From the NCBI RefSeq assembly GCF_019443745.1, contig NZ_CP050948.1, forward strand, positions 2,480,001 through 2,544,000: a stretch of DNA of 64,000 nucleotides, written 5' to 3'. This DNA comes from Iamia sp. SCSIO 61187. GTDB lineage: Bacteria; Actinomycetota; Acidimicrobiia; Acidimicrobiales; Iamiaceae. Positions within the stretch are counted from its first letter, which is position 1, and the number at the start of each line of letters is the position of its first letter. Positions 35,531 to 44,843 of this stretch are shown one piece after another. The translations under genes were made by a program, and so were the position numbers. The notes beneath the pieces are model-generated. The model was not told the DNA's origin and did no database searches. It saw only the letters and a program-made list of their open reading frames with translations.

Positions 35531-36073
35531 CTACACGGGGGGTCGCGCCGTGGCCCACAGGTCCCGGTCGGCACCGAGCGGGCCGAGCCGGGCGAGGCCG
35601 ACGGCCCGGGCCACGCCGGCCGAGGCGGTGTCGCCCCGGCCGATCCGGGCCACCAGGCGGGGGACCCCGAGGTCGTCGCCGGCCCACCGGGTGAGGAGGC
35701 CCGCGGCGGCGGTGGCCACGCCGCGACGGCGGTGCGGGGGCCGGACCCACCACCCGACCTCGACCTCGTCGCGGGCAGCCCCGGCCGCCGTCAGCCGGAG
35801 CGGGGCCAGCCCCACCTCGCCCCACACGTCGGCGCCGTCGACGGGCCCGACCACCAGGTCGAGGGAGAGCCCGACCTCGCGGCGCGCCGCGGCGCCCTCG
35901 ATCCAGCGGCGGGCGTCCGCCTCGGTGCCCGACCCGGGCACGGTCGCCTGGGCGGCGATGTCGGGGACCGCCCACGCCTCGGCCAGGGCCGGCGCGTCGT
36001 CGACGGTCCACGGGCGGAGGCGCAGGCCCACGGCGGCGGACACCAGCGGCGGGGCCGGGAGCGGGAACGCCAT
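35531..36073 (-). CDS. GNAT-family N-acetyltransferase (RimJ-like)
   Basis: The 180-residue protein has the RimI/RimJ-type layout: VGLRLRPWTVDDAPALAEAW, a middle LDLVVGPVDGADVWGEVGLAPL, and the acetyl-CoA loop VEVGWWVRPPHRRRGVATAAAG. These enzymes acetylate protein N-termini or small amines. The substrate is unknown. It runs into the pyrR promoter region. Confidence 0.84.
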   Translation of the reverse strand: MAFPLPAPPLVSAAVGLRLRPWTVDDAPALAEAWAVPDIAAQATVPGSGTEADARRWIEGAAARREVGLSLDLVVGPVDGADVWGEVGLAPLRLTAAGAARDEVEVGWWVRPPHRRRGVATAAAGLLTRWAGDDLGVPRLVARIGRGDTASAGVARAVGLARLGPLGADRDLWATARPPV

Positions 36074-36153
36074 GGCGGCGAGTCTCGCAGCCCGTCCGAC
36101 CAGGCCCGGAGCGTCGCCCCAGCCGGCGCCGTACCGGTGGTACCGTCGCCGGC

Positions 36154-36624
36154 TTGGCCCGTCTCCGCCCGTCAGCCGCGCCCACCACGTCCCTGGTCTC
36201 CGGGGCCGTCGGCGGCGTCCTGCTGCTGGGGTCGACGTTCCTGCCCTGGTCCCGGGAGGGCGCCGGGTCCGCCATCGCCCTGCGCCGCATCGGCGACCTC
36301 GTGCTCTCCGGCACGGTCGACGCCCTGGTGCCCCGCTGGGCCGGCGTCACCGTGTACCTGATCCCGCTGGGGGGCGCCGTCCTCCTCGTCGGCACCGGTC
36401 TGGGCGGGCGGGTCGGATCGGTCATCGGCGCCGTCGGCGTGGCCCTCGCCGCCGCCGGCACCGCCCTCGCCCTCGCCGCCCTGGACCGCCTCCCGCGCTC
36501 CGGGGTGGGTGGGGGCACCGTTGCTGCCTGCGCAGGCGCGATGCTGGGCACGCTCGGCGCCGGCGCCGGGTGGCACGCACACCGGCCCGCTGTCCACGAC
36601 CCCCGAGGGGACGACCCGACATGA
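36154..36624 (+). CDS. Small membrane protein of unknown function
   Basis: The 156-residue protein starts at a TTG. Four hydrophobic segments can be seen (VSGAVGGVLLLGSTFLPW, VTVYLIPLGGAVLLVGTGL, VIGAVGVALAAAGTALALAAL, VAACAGAMLGTLGAGAGW). I recognise no family. The stop overlaps the ATG of the next gene, so it is probably made with the proline-rich proteins. Confidence 0.6.
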   Translation: MARLRPSAAPTTSLVSGAVGGVLLLGSTFLPWSREGAGSAIALRRIGDLVLSGTVDALVPRWAGVTVYLIPLGGAVLLVGTGLGGRVGSVIGAVGVALAAAGTALALAALDRLPRSGVGGGTVAACAGAMLGTLGAGAGWHAHRPAVHDPRGDDPT

Positions 36625-38108
36625 CCTACCCCCCACCTCCGCCCCCCGGACCCTGGAACCCGGGGCAGGGATCGCCGCCCCCCGGGGGACCGCCCCCGCC
36701 CGGGCCGGGCGGGTACCCGCCGCCGGGACCGCCGCCCCCACCGGGCTTCCCGCCGCCGGGGCCCACCCCACCGCCGCAGCCCGGCTACCCCGGGGGCCCC
36801 ACGCCCCCGCCGCCCCCGCCCGGCGGCACCCCGCCCCCCGGGGGCCCGCCGCCCGGACCCGGCGCGCCGCCGCCCGGGTCGGGCTTCCCGCCACCGGGGC
36901 CGCCCGCCGGTCCGCCGAAGAAGAAGAGCCGCCTGCCGCTCGTCCTCGCCCTCGGCGTGGTGGCGGTCGTCGTGATCGCCGCCCTCGCCGTGGTCGGCCT
37001 GACGGTCCTCGGCGGCGACGACGTCGAGGCCGGGCCCGGGATGCAGGACATGACCGGTGAGGTGGTCGCCGTCGAGGAGACCCGCGCCCAGGTCGCGACG
37101 GCGGTGACCGACGCCGACACCGGGGCCCTGGCCACGCTCGCCGCCGACTCCCCCGAGGCGTTCGAGGAGACGACCGACGCCGTGATCGGGGAGGCCACCA
37201 CCGCGTCGGTCGGCCGCTCCGGGTACGCCGTGTTCACCTTCGAGGCCTTCGTCGACGAGAGCTACACGATCGCCACCGAGCTCGTCGAGGGCGACGGCGA
37301 CCTCGCCACCGCCATCCTCCCGCCCGAGGGCGGCTCGCCGGTCGCCCCGGCCGACACCCTCGACGTCACCGTCGACGGCCCGCACCGGCTGATCGTGGCG
37401 GGGGGCGAGGACGACGCCGAGGTGAGCGTGACGGTCAAGCAGGTCGAGATCATCCCCGTCGACCTCAGCGTGCCCGGCTCGCTCGACGACGAGCTGGCCG
37501 AGCCCGGGGACGCCATCGCCTACGAGCTCGAGGCCGAGAGCGGCGCCCACTACGTCGTCGACATCGACAACACCGATCTCACCACCACCGTCACCGGTCC
37601 GGACGGGCAGCCGGTGCCGACCGAGCCCGACATCGACACCGGGACGCCGCGGTTCGTGGCCGATCAGACCGGGCCCTACCGGGTGACGATCAGCGGCGGC
37701 GACGAGGGGACGACCGGCAGCTACACGATCGAGATCTTCGAGGTCGCCGAGTTCTTCTTCTACTACGACGGTCAGGCCGGCAACGACCTCACCCTCGAGC
37801 GGACCACCGAGCAGTTCCCGGCGCCCATCGACCAGGAGGAGCAGCGGGCCCACTTCTGCCTCTTCCTGCGCGAGGGCATCACCATGAACCTCGACATCCG
37901 GGTCACCAGCGCCACCCTCGACATGGGCATCGACGTCTTCGACCAGACCGACAGCGGCCCGCTCCGCGACCGCGTCAACGACCACGGCCCGGGCCAGAGC
38001 GAGGTCTGGTCCGTGACGGCCCAGACCGACATGCGCCGCTGCTTCCAGCTCTGGGCCGTCGACTTCACCGCCGGTGAGTTCATCGTCGACTTCACCACGG
38101 AGGGCTGA
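36621..38108 (+). CDS. Proline-rich single-pass membrane protein with PPC-like extracellular domains
   Basis: The 495-residue protein has an N-terminal cytoplasmic tail of about 95 residues made almost only of Pro and Gly (PPPPG-type repeats). A basic stop (PPKKKSRLP) follows, then one TM segment (LVLALGVVAVVVIAALAVVGL), then an acidic extracellular region of about 370 residues. The last contains beta-sandwich units resembling bacterial pre-peptidase C-terminal (PPC) domains (DAIAYELEAESGAHYVVDID, PYRVTISGGDEGTTGSYTIE). No catalytic motif is seen. It may be a surface scaffold. It overlaps the upstream gene (ATGA) and is followed by a longer paralogue. Confidence 0.7.
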   Translation: MTYPPPPPPGPWNPGQGSPPPGGPPPPGPGGYPPPGPPPPPGFPPPGPTPPPQPGYPGGPTPPPPPPGGTPPPGGPPPGPGAPPPGSGFPPPGPPAGPPKKKSRLPLVLALGVVAVVVIAALAVVGLTVLGGDDVEAGPGMQDMTGEVVAVEETRAQVATAVTDADTGALATLAADSPEAFEETTDAVIGEATTASVGRSGYAVFTFEAFVDESYTIATELVEGDGDLATAILPPEGGSPVAPADTLDVTVDGPHRLIVAGGEDDAEVSVTVKQVEIIPVDLSVPGSLDDELAEPGDAIAYELEAESGAHYVVDIDNTDLTTTVTGPDGQPVPTEPDIDTGTPRFVADQTGPYRVTISGGDEGTTGSYTIEIFEVAEFFFYYDGQAGNDLTLERTTEQFPAPIDQEEQRAHFCLFLREGITMNLDIRVTSATLDMGIDVFDQTDSGPLRDRVNDHGPGQSEVWSVTAQTDMRRCFQLWAVDFTAGEFIVDFTTEG

Positions 38109-38139
38109 TGGGGTCCCCAGAGCCACGAGGGACCTGGTC

Positions 38140-40566
38140 ATGAGCTCGACGCCGCCATCGGACGACCAGCCGACGCCGGCCTGGCCCAGCCCCCGCCGCC
38201 CGGCGGGCCCGACCCCCCCACCCCCACCCCCGGCGTCCCCGCCGACGATCCCGGTCGGGTCGCCCCCGGGCGCCCCGGCCCCCGGCTCCCCTCCCCCGCC
38301 CCCGAGCCCCACCGCCCCGGCCTACGGCTCACCGCCGCCGCCGGGCCCGGCCGTCCCACCGCCCCCTCCCTATGGGCCCCCGGGTGCGCCCGGCGGCCCC
38401 CCCGCGGCCCCGACCCCTCCGGGGTGGGCCGCCCCGCCCGGCCCGACACCCCCACCGGGGACGCCGGCCCCGGCCCGCTCGCACACCGGTCTGGCCCTGG
38501 CCCTCGTCGCCGTCGGCGTCCTGGCGGTGGCGGCCGTCGGGTTCCTCGTCGTGCGGGCCGCCACCGGCGGCGGCGGGGGTGCGTCGAGCCCCGAGGCCGC
38601 GGTCGAGGAGCTGGCCGAGGCGCTCGAGGCCGAGGACCCCATCGCCGCCCTCGACGCCATGGACCCCGGCGAGGTCGAGGCCCTCACCGACGTGGTGGAG
38701 TCGGCCTCGGAGCGGGCCGCCGAGCTCGGGTTCTCGCCCGAGGAGAAGACCTTCGGCGGCGTCGACATCGGCCTCACCGGCACCCGGTACGAGGTCGACG
38801 AGCTGGGCGACGGCGTCGCCCGGGTGACCATCGTCGAGGGGTCGGCCCGCGTCAGCATCGACCGGGACGGCCTCGGCGAGGTGACCGGGGCGATCGTCGA
38901 CGCCGAGGACCCCGAGTCCGACACCACCACGCTCGACGCCTCCGACCTGGCGGTCGAGGGCGACGAGGGCGAGGTCGAGCCCTTCGTCATGACCGTCCGA
39001 CGCGGCGGGGGCTGGTACGTCAGCCCGACCTACACCGCGGCCCAGTACGCCGTCGACCTCGTCGGCCTGGCCGACCCGGACGTCCCCGGCCCCGACGCCG
39101 GGGAGGGCGCCGACAGCCCCGAGGCGGCCATCGAGGCCGTGCTCCTGGGCGCGGCCGGGGCCGACGGCGACGCCGTCGGCGACCTGGTCTCGGGCGAGAC
39201 CGGCGAGGCCGTCCGCACCTACCGCGGTGCCCTCGAGGAGTGGGTCGGCGAGGGCATCGAGGACTCCTCGGCCGAGATCGACTCGCTCGAGACCGAGGTC
39301 GCCAACCGCGACGCCGGCGGCCGGCGCGTCGTCGTCACCGAGCTCGAGGGCCGGGTCGAGTGGACGAACGCCGATGGCGAGAGCGGGGAGTCCACCGTCG
39401 CCTGGGACGGCACCTGCCTCGACGTCACCGACGCCGACACCGGCGACGGCGACGAGATGGACGCCGCCGCCCCCGAGTCCGCCTTCTGCCTCACCGAGGC
39501 CTGGGGCCGTCTGGGTGTCGACGAGCTGGCGGTCGTGGTCGTCGAGGAGGACGGCGGCTGGCGGGTGGACCCGCTGGCCACCGTCACCGACTACGCCGCA
39601 GCCATCGTCCCCGAGCTGACGCAGAGCCACGTCCTCCGGGTGCTCGGCATCCCCGAGGCGGCCGAGCCGACGGCGGAGATCAGCGCCGGCGAGCCCACGA
39701 CGGTGGAGCTGGACGAGGCCGGCGTGGCCGTGCTCTCGGCGACGATCGCCGAGGGCGAGCGCTTCACCGTCACCACCGAGGCCGAGGGTGAGGGCGAGAT
39801 CGGTGCCTACCTCGTCGCCCCCGACGGCGACATCGACCCCGCCTTCACCATCGTCGAGCCCGAGGTGGCCGGCACCTACGAGCTGGTCGTCTTCACCGAG
39901 GCCTGGGCGCCGAGCGAGGTCACCGTCGGCCTCAGCACCGTGCAGGAGGAGCCCATCGCCGTCGGCGACGTCGTCGACGGCGAGCTGGCGTCCGGCAGCG
40001 AGGTCGTCGAGTACGCCGCCGACCTCGACGAGGACACGTCCTACGCCGTCGGCTTCGACAACGACGAGCTGGGCCTCGAGGTCATCGACCCCGACGGCCT
40101 GGCCCTGGAGCTCACCGAGGACGACGACCCCGACTCCAACGTCCGGACCTTCACCACCGGTGACGCGGGCACCTACCGGATCCGCGTCGACGGCGGCGAC
40201 GACCGCTCACCCGGCACCTACGGCCTGACGCTCGACGAGGCCGTCCCGTTCGTCCTCGGCGACGGCACCACGGCGACGGCGCAGGGCCAGATCGACGGGC
40301 CGTCGGACGAGCAGTTCATCGACCTCGAGGTCCGGGGCGGCGCGTCCGTCGGCGTCACCGTCACCACGACCGCCCCCGGCTTCGACATCGTCGTGATCCT
40401 CCGGGACCCGATCGACGACACCGAGATCGAGCGCTACGACGACCGGGGGCCCGGCGAGGCCGAGTCGATCATCTTCACCCCGGACGTCGACACGACGTGG
40501 CGCATCTCGGTCGTGGGGCGCAACGACAGCACCGGCGCCTTCACCGTGGAGGCCTTCGAGGAGTGA
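38140..40566 (+). CDS. Large proline-rich single-pass membrane protein, paralogue of the preceding gene
   Basis: The 808-residue protein repeats the same plan: a Pro-rich N-terminus of about 110 residues, a TM segment (LALALVAVGVLAVAAVGFLVV) and a very acidic ectodomain. After the TM are helical SPEAAVEELAEALEAEDP and SPEAAIEAVLLGAAGADG segments that look duplicated. PPC-like beta domains follow at the C-terminal end (VVEYAADLDEDTSYAVGFDND, YRIRVDGGDDRSPGTYGLTL, then the QGQIDGPSDEQFIDLEVRGG region). Cys are few. No enzyme motif is seen. The ATG at 38140 lies 31 nt after the previous stop. Confidence 0.7.
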   Translation: MSSTPPSDDQPTPAWPSPRRPAGPTPPPPPPASPPTIPVGSPPGAPAPGSPPPPPSPTAPAYGSPPPPGPAVPPPPPYGPPGAPGGPPAAPTPPGWAAPPGPTPPPGTPAPARSHTGLALALVAVGVLAVAAVGFLVVRAATGGGGGASSPEAAVEELAEALEAEDPIAALDAMDPGEVEALTDVVESASERAAELGFSPEEKTFGGVDIGLTGTRYEVDELGDGVARVTIVEGSARVSIDRDGLGEVTGAIVDAEDPESDTTTLDASDLAVEGDEGEVEPFVMTVRRGGGWYVSPTYTAAQYAVDLVGLADPDVPGPDAGEGADSPEAAIEAVLLGAAGADGDAVGDLVSGETGEAVRTYRGALEEWVGEGIEDSSAEIDSLETEVANRDAGGRRVVVTELEGRVEWTNADGESGESTVAWDGTCLDVTDADTGDGDEMDAAAPESAFCLTEAWGRLGVDELAVVVVEEDGGWRVDPLATVTDYAAAIVPELTQSHVLRVLGIPEAAEPTAEISAGEPTTVELDEAGVAVLSATIAEGERFTVTTEAEGEGEIGAYLVAPDGDIDPAFTIVEPEVAGTYELVVFTEAWAPSEVTVGLSTVQEEPIAVGDVVDGELASGSEVVEYAADLDEDTSYAVGFDNDELGLEVIDPDGLALELTEDDDPDSNVRTFTTGDAGTYRIRVDGGDDRSPGTYGLTLDEAVPFVLGDGTTATAQGQIDGPSDEQFIDLEVRGGASVGVTVTTTAPGFDIVVILRDPIDDTEIERYDDRGPGEAESIIFTPDVDTTWRISVVGRNDSTGAFTVEAFEE

Positions 40567-40578
40567 CGGCGACCCGGC

Positions 40579-40992
40579 TCAGGCCCCGCGCTGCTCGGAG
40601 GCGACGGCGGCCAGCACCCCGTTGACGAAGCGACCCGAGTCGTCGGTCGAGAAGCGCTTGGCCAGCTCGACGGCCTCGTTGATGATCACGTTCGGCGGCA
40701 CGTCGGGCCGGTGGCACAGCTCGTAGGACGCCATGCGGAGGATGGTGCGATCGAGGGCGGGCATGCGCTCGACCGTCCACCCCCGGGCGTGGCGGCCGAT
40801 GATCTCGTCGAGGGCGTCGCGGTGGTCGGCGACGCCGGTGACCACGTCGGCGGCGTACTCGTCGACCTCGATGGGCTGGGCGTCGAGCACCGCGGTGCCC
40901 GGGGTGTCCTTGGCCTCGGCCTCGTAGAGCAGGCCGAGGGCCCGCTCGCGCGCCTCGCGCCGGGACCCCACCCCGCCGGGGCGGTCAGGCAC
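40579..40992 (-). CDS. nusB: Transcription antitermination factor NusB
   Basis: The 137-residue all-helical protein has [18 protein letters not shown] at the start, then [16 protein letters not shown] and [26 protein letters not shown], the conserved C-terminal signature. It binds boxA RNA with S10 during rRNA transcription. It starts at a GTG overlapping the efp stop by 8 nt. Confidence 0.95.
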   Translation of the reverse strand: MPDRPGGVGSRREARERALGLLYEAEAKDTPGTAVLDAQPIEVDEYAADVVTGVADHRDALDEIIGRHARGWTVERMPALDRTILRMASYELCHRPDVPPNVIINEAVELAKRFSTDDSGRFVNGVLAAVASEQRGA

Positions 40993-41545
40993 GGGTGATG
41001 TACTCGCCGGAGCGGGTGTCGACCTTGAGGGCGTCGCCGATGTTGACGAACAGCGGGACCTGGAGGGTGTGGCCGGTCTCGAGGGTCGCCGGCTTGGTGG
41101 CGCCCGAGACGCGGTCGCCCTGGATGCCGGGCTCGGTGTCGGCGACCTTCAGCTCCACGGCCGCCGGCAGCTCGCTGCCCACGATCTCGTCGCCGTGCAT
41201 CTGGAGCTCGACGGTGGCCCCGTCGACCAGGAACTTGGCCGTGTCGCCCAGGGCGGCGGGGCCGACGTGCAGCTGCTCGTAGGAGGCGTTGTCCATGAAG
41301 ACGTAGTCGTCGCCGTCGCGGTAGAGGTACTGCATCTCGCGCTTGTCGATGGTGACCCGCTCGACCTTCTCCCCGGCCCGGAAGGTCTTCTCCACCACCG
41401 AGCCGGTGCGGACGTTGCGCAGCTTGGTCCGGACGAAGGCGGGGCCCTTGCCCGGCTTGACGTGCTGGAACTCGACGACCTGGAGGAGCTTGCCGTCCTG
41501 GTCGAGGACCATGCCGTTCTTGAGGTCGTTGGTGGTGGTGGCCAT
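40985..41545 (-). CDS. efp: Elongation factor P
   Basis: The 186-residue protein has three beta barrels. The modification-site loop [18 protein letters not shown] carries the conserved Lys of the PGKG tip. The C-terminal [21 protein letters not shown] is the family signature. It relieves ribosome stalling at proline runs, which is relevant to the two proteins with long Pro stretches encoded next door (36621-40566). Confidence 0.97.
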   Translation of the reverse strand: MATTTNDLKNGMVLDQDGKLLQVVEFQHVKPGKGPAFVRTKLRNVRTGSVVEKTFRAGEKVERVTIDKREMQYLYRDGDDYVFMDNASYEQLHVGPAALGDTAKFLVDGATVELQMHGDEIVGSELPAAVELKVADTEPGIQGDRVSGATKPATLETGHTLQVPLFVNIGDALKVDTRSGEYITRA

Positions 41546-41577
41546 CGGTGTTCCTCGTGGTGGGGATCTGGCGCGCC

Positions 41578-42699
41578 TCAGGCGGGCGCGGGGCTGGGGT
41601 CCTTGGGGGCGAGGGTGAGGGTCGAGCACCCCTCGTCGGTGACGACCACCGTGTCCTCGATGCGCACGCCGCCGTGGTCGGGGAGGTAGACCCCGGGCTC
41701 GACGGTGACGACGTGGCCGGCTGCGAGTGTAGCGGTGGAGACCCTCGAGACCCGAGGGTCCTCGTGGATCACCAGCCCCACCCCGTGGCCGGTGCCGTGC
41801 CCGAAGGCATCGGCCCAGCCCGCCTCGGCGATGACGTCGCGGCAGGTGCGGTCCACCTCGCGCGCCTCCACCCCGGCCCGCACGGCGGCCACGCCGGCCT
41901 GCTGGGCGGCGAGGACGACGTCGTACATCCGCTGCTGGGTCGCCGTGGCCTCGCCCACCATGAACGTGCGGGTCATGTCGGAGTGGTACCCGTCGACCAG
42001 GGCCCCGAAGTCGATGACCACGAGGTCCCCGTCGACGATGCGCCGATCGCCCGGCCGGTGGTGCGGTCGGGCCCCGTTGGGGCCGGAGGCCACGATCGTC
42101 TCGAAGCTGACGCCGTCGGCACCCAGGCGGCGCATCTCGGTGTCGAGGGCGAAGCCCACCTCGGTCTCGGTCGGCCCCCCGTTGAGCATGGGGGCGATGG
42201 TGACCAGGGCGGCGTCGGCGAGGGCCGCGGCCCGGGCCAGCCGGGCCACCTCCCCGGCGTCCTTGACCTGCCGGGGCCCCTCGACCACGCCGTCGGTGGC
42301 GACCAGGTCCGCCGTCCACGGCGCGCCCGCCACCCGCCGCTGGTCGGCCCACGAGATGGAGGCCGCCTCCAGGCCGAGGCGGATGGGGCCGGCCGCGGCG
42401 GCGAGCGTCGCGTCCTGCTCCTTGATCGTGGCGCCGACGGCGACCTCGGCGACGGCGCCGCACGCGCCGATCTGGTCGGGCGCCTGGACCGCGTAGCGGC
42501 CGTCGGTGACGAGCAGCATCCGCTCGGCCGTCACCAGGAGGCGGCCCGCCGACCCGGTGAAGCCGGTCAGGTACCGCACGTTGCTGAGATCGGTGACCAG
42601 CAGGGCGTCGATGGCGGCGGCGTCGAAGCCGGCCCGCACCCGGTCGGCCCGGCCGGCCACGTCCATCGGCGGCAGCGGCGTGGCGAGGTCGGCCGTCAC
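41578..42699 (-). CDS. pepQ: M24-family Xaa-Pro aminopeptidase
   Basis: The 373-residue protein has an N-terminal creatinase-like domain ([18 protein letters not shown]) and a pita-bread metallopeptidase domain. Its five metal ligands can be placed: two Asp in [19 protein letters not shown], the His in [15 protein letters not shown], the Glu in TVEPGVYLP and the Glu in [10 protein letters not shown]. It cleaves N-terminal residues before Pro. It lies between aroQ (GTGA overlap) and efp (32-nt gap), the usual order. Confidence 0.93.
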   Translation of the reverse strand: MTADLATPLPPMDVAGRADRVRAGFDAAAIDALLVTDLSNVRYLTGFTGSAGRLLVTAERMLLVTDGRYAVQAPDQIGACGAVAEVAVGATIKEQDATLAAAAGPIRLGLEAASISWADQRRVAGAPWTADLVATDGVVEGPRQVKDAGEVARLARAAALADAALVTIAPMLNGGPTETEVGFALDTEMRRLGADGVSFETIVASGPNGARPHHRPGDRRIVDGDLVVIDFGALVDGYHSDMTRTFMVGEATATQQRMYDVVLAAQQAGVAAVRAGVEAREVDRTCRDVIAEAGWADAFGHGTGHGVGLVIHEDPRVSRVSTATLAAGHVVTVEPGVYLPDHGGVRIEDTVVVTDEGCSTLTLAPKDPSPAPA

Positions 42700-43199
42700 G
42701 ACGGCTCCCCGGCGGCACGCTCCGCCTCGGAGCCGTTCCCTGCATCCCGGGCCAGAAGGCCGGCGGTGGCATCGAGGGCGAGGCGGTAGCCGTCACCGCC
42801 GAAGCCGGCGACGGTGCCGGCGGCGACGGGGGCGATCACCGAGGTGTGCCGCCAGGGCTCGCGGCCGCCCGGGTTCGAGAGGTGGAGCTCGACGACCGGC
42901 CCGTCGAAGGCGGCCAGGGCGTCGTGCAGCGACCAGCCGTAGTGGGTCAGGGCGCCGGCGTTGATCACGATGGCGGCGGCCCGCCCCCGGGCCCCGTGGA
43001 TCGCCTCGACCAGCTCCCCCTCGTGGTTCGACTGGAGGTGCTCGACCACCAGGCCGTGGCGCTCGCCCTCGGCGGTGGCGGTGGCCACATGGTCGGCCAG
43101 GGTGGCGGTGCCGTAGATCTCGGGCTGGCGCTCGCCGAGGAGGTTCAGGTTGGGCCCGGAGAGCAGCAGCACGGTGCGGGCGTCGTCAGGTGGGGGCAC
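42696..43199 (-). CDS. aroQ: 3-dehydroquinate dehydratase, type II
   Basis: The 167-residue protein has the type II signature: [20 protein letters not shown] with the active Tyr, [33 protein letters not shown], and [20 protein letters not shown]. It dehydrates dehydroquinate in the shikimate pathway. A C-terminal Ala/Glu-rich tail extends beyond the fold. The GTG start overlaps the aroB end by 14 nt. Confidence 0.96.
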   Translation of the reverse strand: MPPPDDARTVLLLSGPNLNLLGERQPEIYGTATLADHVATATAEGERHGLVVEHLQSNHEGELVEAIHGARGRAAAIVINAGALTHYGWSLHDALAAFDGPVVELHLSNPGGREPWRHTSVIAPVAAGTVAGFGGDGYRLALDATAGLLARDAGNGSEAERAAGEPS

Positions 43200-44196
43200 G
43201 GCACGCCTCCAGGGCGTCGAGGAGCAGGGCCCGGTCGGCGACGGCGACCGGCTCGACCCCGTCGGGACCGTCGAGCACGAAGGTCACCCCGCGGACGGCC
43301 TTCTTGTCCCGGCTGAACAGGTCGACGAGGCGCTGCGGGTCGAGCCCGGCGGGCACGGCGAGGGGCAGGTCGTAGCCGGCGACCACCCGGCGGTGCTCGG
43401 CGACCCGGTCGTCGTCGATGCGCCGGAGGCGGCGGGCCACCTCGGCGGCGTAGACGAGGCCCACGGCCACGGCCTCGCCGTGGCGCAGGTCGTAGCCGCC
43501 CTCGGTCTCGATGGCGTGGGCCAGGGTGTGGCCGTAGTTGAGGATCGCCCGTCGCCCGCCCTCGCGCTCGTCGCTGGCGACCACGTCGGCCTTGCAGCGG
43601 ACGCAGGCGGCGACGGCCTCGTCGAGGGGCAGGTCGGGCAACCGGTCGACGCCGAGGAAGGCGTACTTGGCCATCTCGCCCAGGCCCGAGCGGTACTCGC
43701 GGGGCGGCAGGGTGCCCAGCACCTCGGTGTCGCACAGCACCGCCGAGGGCTGCCAGTAGGCACCGACGAGGTTCTTGCCCTCGGGCAGGTTCACGCCGGT
43801 CTTGCCCCCGATGGCGGCGTCGACCTGGCCGAGCAACGTGGTGGGCACGTGCACCACGGGCACGCCCCGGTGGTAGACCGCGGCCACGAACCCGGCCACG
43901 TCGGTGACCACGCCGCCGCCCACGGCGACCACCACGTCGCCCCGGGTGAACCCCCACTGGGCCAGGTCGCGGCACAGGTCCTCGACGGTGCCCAGGTGCT
44001 TGGCGTCCTCACCCTCGCCGATGGTGAAGACCTGGTGCTCGACGCCGGGGTCGACGTCCCACCCGATGGCCTCCTGGGTCACGACCGCGGCTCGGCGCAC
44101 GCCGACGGGCAGCAGCTCGAGCAGCCGGTGGCGGGCGCCGGCCCCCACCAGGACGGGGTAGCTCCGCTCCCCCAGCGGCACCTGCAGCTCGATCAC
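43186..44196 (-). CDS. aroB: 3-dehydroquinate synthase
   Basis: The 336-residue enzyme converts DAHP to dehydroquinate. Landmarks are VVVAVGGGVVTDVAGFVAAVYHRGVP, VPTTLLGQVDAAIGGKTGVN, the metal-binding Glu region EYRSGLGEMAKYAFL, and the His in LNYGHTLAHAIE. I chose the GTG at 44196 (VIELQVPLG), which overlaps the aroK stop as GTGA. The longer frame upstream would translate the palindrome at 44211-44262. Confidence 0.94.
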   Translation of the reverse strand: MIELQVPLGERSYPVLVGAGARHRLLELLPVGVRRAAVVTQEAIGWDVDPGVEHQVFTIGEGEDAKHLGTVEDLCRDLAQWGFTRGDVVVAVGGGVVTDVAGFVAAVYHRGVPVVHVPTTLLGQVDAAIGGKTGVNLPEGKNLVGAYWQPSAVLCDTEVLGTLPPREYRSGLGEMAKYAFLGVDRLPDLPLDEAVAACVRCKADVVASDEREGGRRAILNYGHTLAHAIETEGGYDLRHGEAVAVGLVYAAEVARRLRRIDDDRVAEHRRVVAGYDLPLAVPAGLDPQRLVDLFSRDKKAVRGVTFVLDGPDGVEPVAVADRALLLDALEACRAPT

Positions 44197-44843
44197 GACC
44201 CCACCCCCTGCGAACTCGGTGGTGGATGTGGGACGTTCGTCCCACATCTGCCACCGAGTTCGCCGGCGGTCTCGGCGGTCTCGGCGGCCTCGGCCTGGGT
44301 GATCAGCTCGGCGAGGCGGGCGGCCAGCTCGCGCTTGGGCTTGTCGTGGGCGACCCGGAACGGCTCGACGTCGACGGTGAGGGCGGCCACCTCCTCGTAG
44401 AGCGGCGTGCGGGCCTCGGCCAGACGGGTCAGGGCGGCGACGGGGTCGTCGTCGAGCAGGGGCCGGTGGCCCGGCTTCTGGGCCACGCGGGAGGCGAGGT
44501 AGGGCACGCCGGCCCGCAGCCAGACGACCAGGGCCCGGTCCCGCAGCAGGTCCCGGGTGCCGGGGGCGAGGACGGCGCCCCCGCCGGCGGCCACGACGGC
44601 CGGGCCCGGGGCGGACAGGAGGTCGGCGAGCAGGTCGGCCTCGGCGGCGCGGAACGCGGCCTCGCCCTCGGCGGCGAACCAGTCCCGCACGCTGCGGCCC
44701 GAGCGGCGGACGAGCTCGTCGTCGGCGTCGACGAAGGGCCGGCCGAGCCGCTTGGCCAGGCGGCGGCCGACGCTGCTCTTGCCGGCGCCGGGCATGCCGA
44801 CGAGGACGATCGGGGCGGGCGGTGGCGCCGCCTGCTCAGCCAA
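44193..44843 (-). CDS. aroK: Shikimate kinase with a palindrome-encoded C-terminal tail
   Basis: The 216-residue protein, from a TTG that overlaps the aroC stop, phosphorylates shikimate. It has IVLVGMPGAGKSSVGRRLAK (Walker A), the shikimate-binding FVDADDELVRRSGRSV, AAGGGAVLAPGTRDLL and a LID-like Arg-containing loop. Typical kinases end soon after the last helix (here LAARLAELITQA). This one continues for about 30 more residues, including GRCGTNVPHPPPSSQGVGS, encoded by the palindrome at 44211-44262. The tail therefore looks acquired. Confidence 0.92.
   Translation of the reverse strand: MAEQAAPPPAPIVLVGMPGAGKSSVGRRLAKRLGRPFVDADDELVRRSGRSVRDWFAAEGEAAFRAAEADLLADLLSAPGPAVVAAGGGAVLAPGTRDLLRDRALVVWLRAGVPYLASRVAQKPGHRPLLDDDPVAALTRLAEARTPLYEEVAALTVDVEPFRVAHDKPKRELAARLAELITQAEAAETAETAGELGGRCGTNVPHPPPSSQGVGS
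44211..44262. repeat. Long palindrome inside the 3' end of aroK
   Basis: A 25-nt arm (44211-44235) and its reverse complement with two mismatches (44238-44262) are separated by only 2 nt. It begins cgaactcggtgg and ends ccaccgagttcg. It is the longest stem in the window and lies within coding sequence, 15 nt before the coupled aroB start. Confidence 0.9.
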
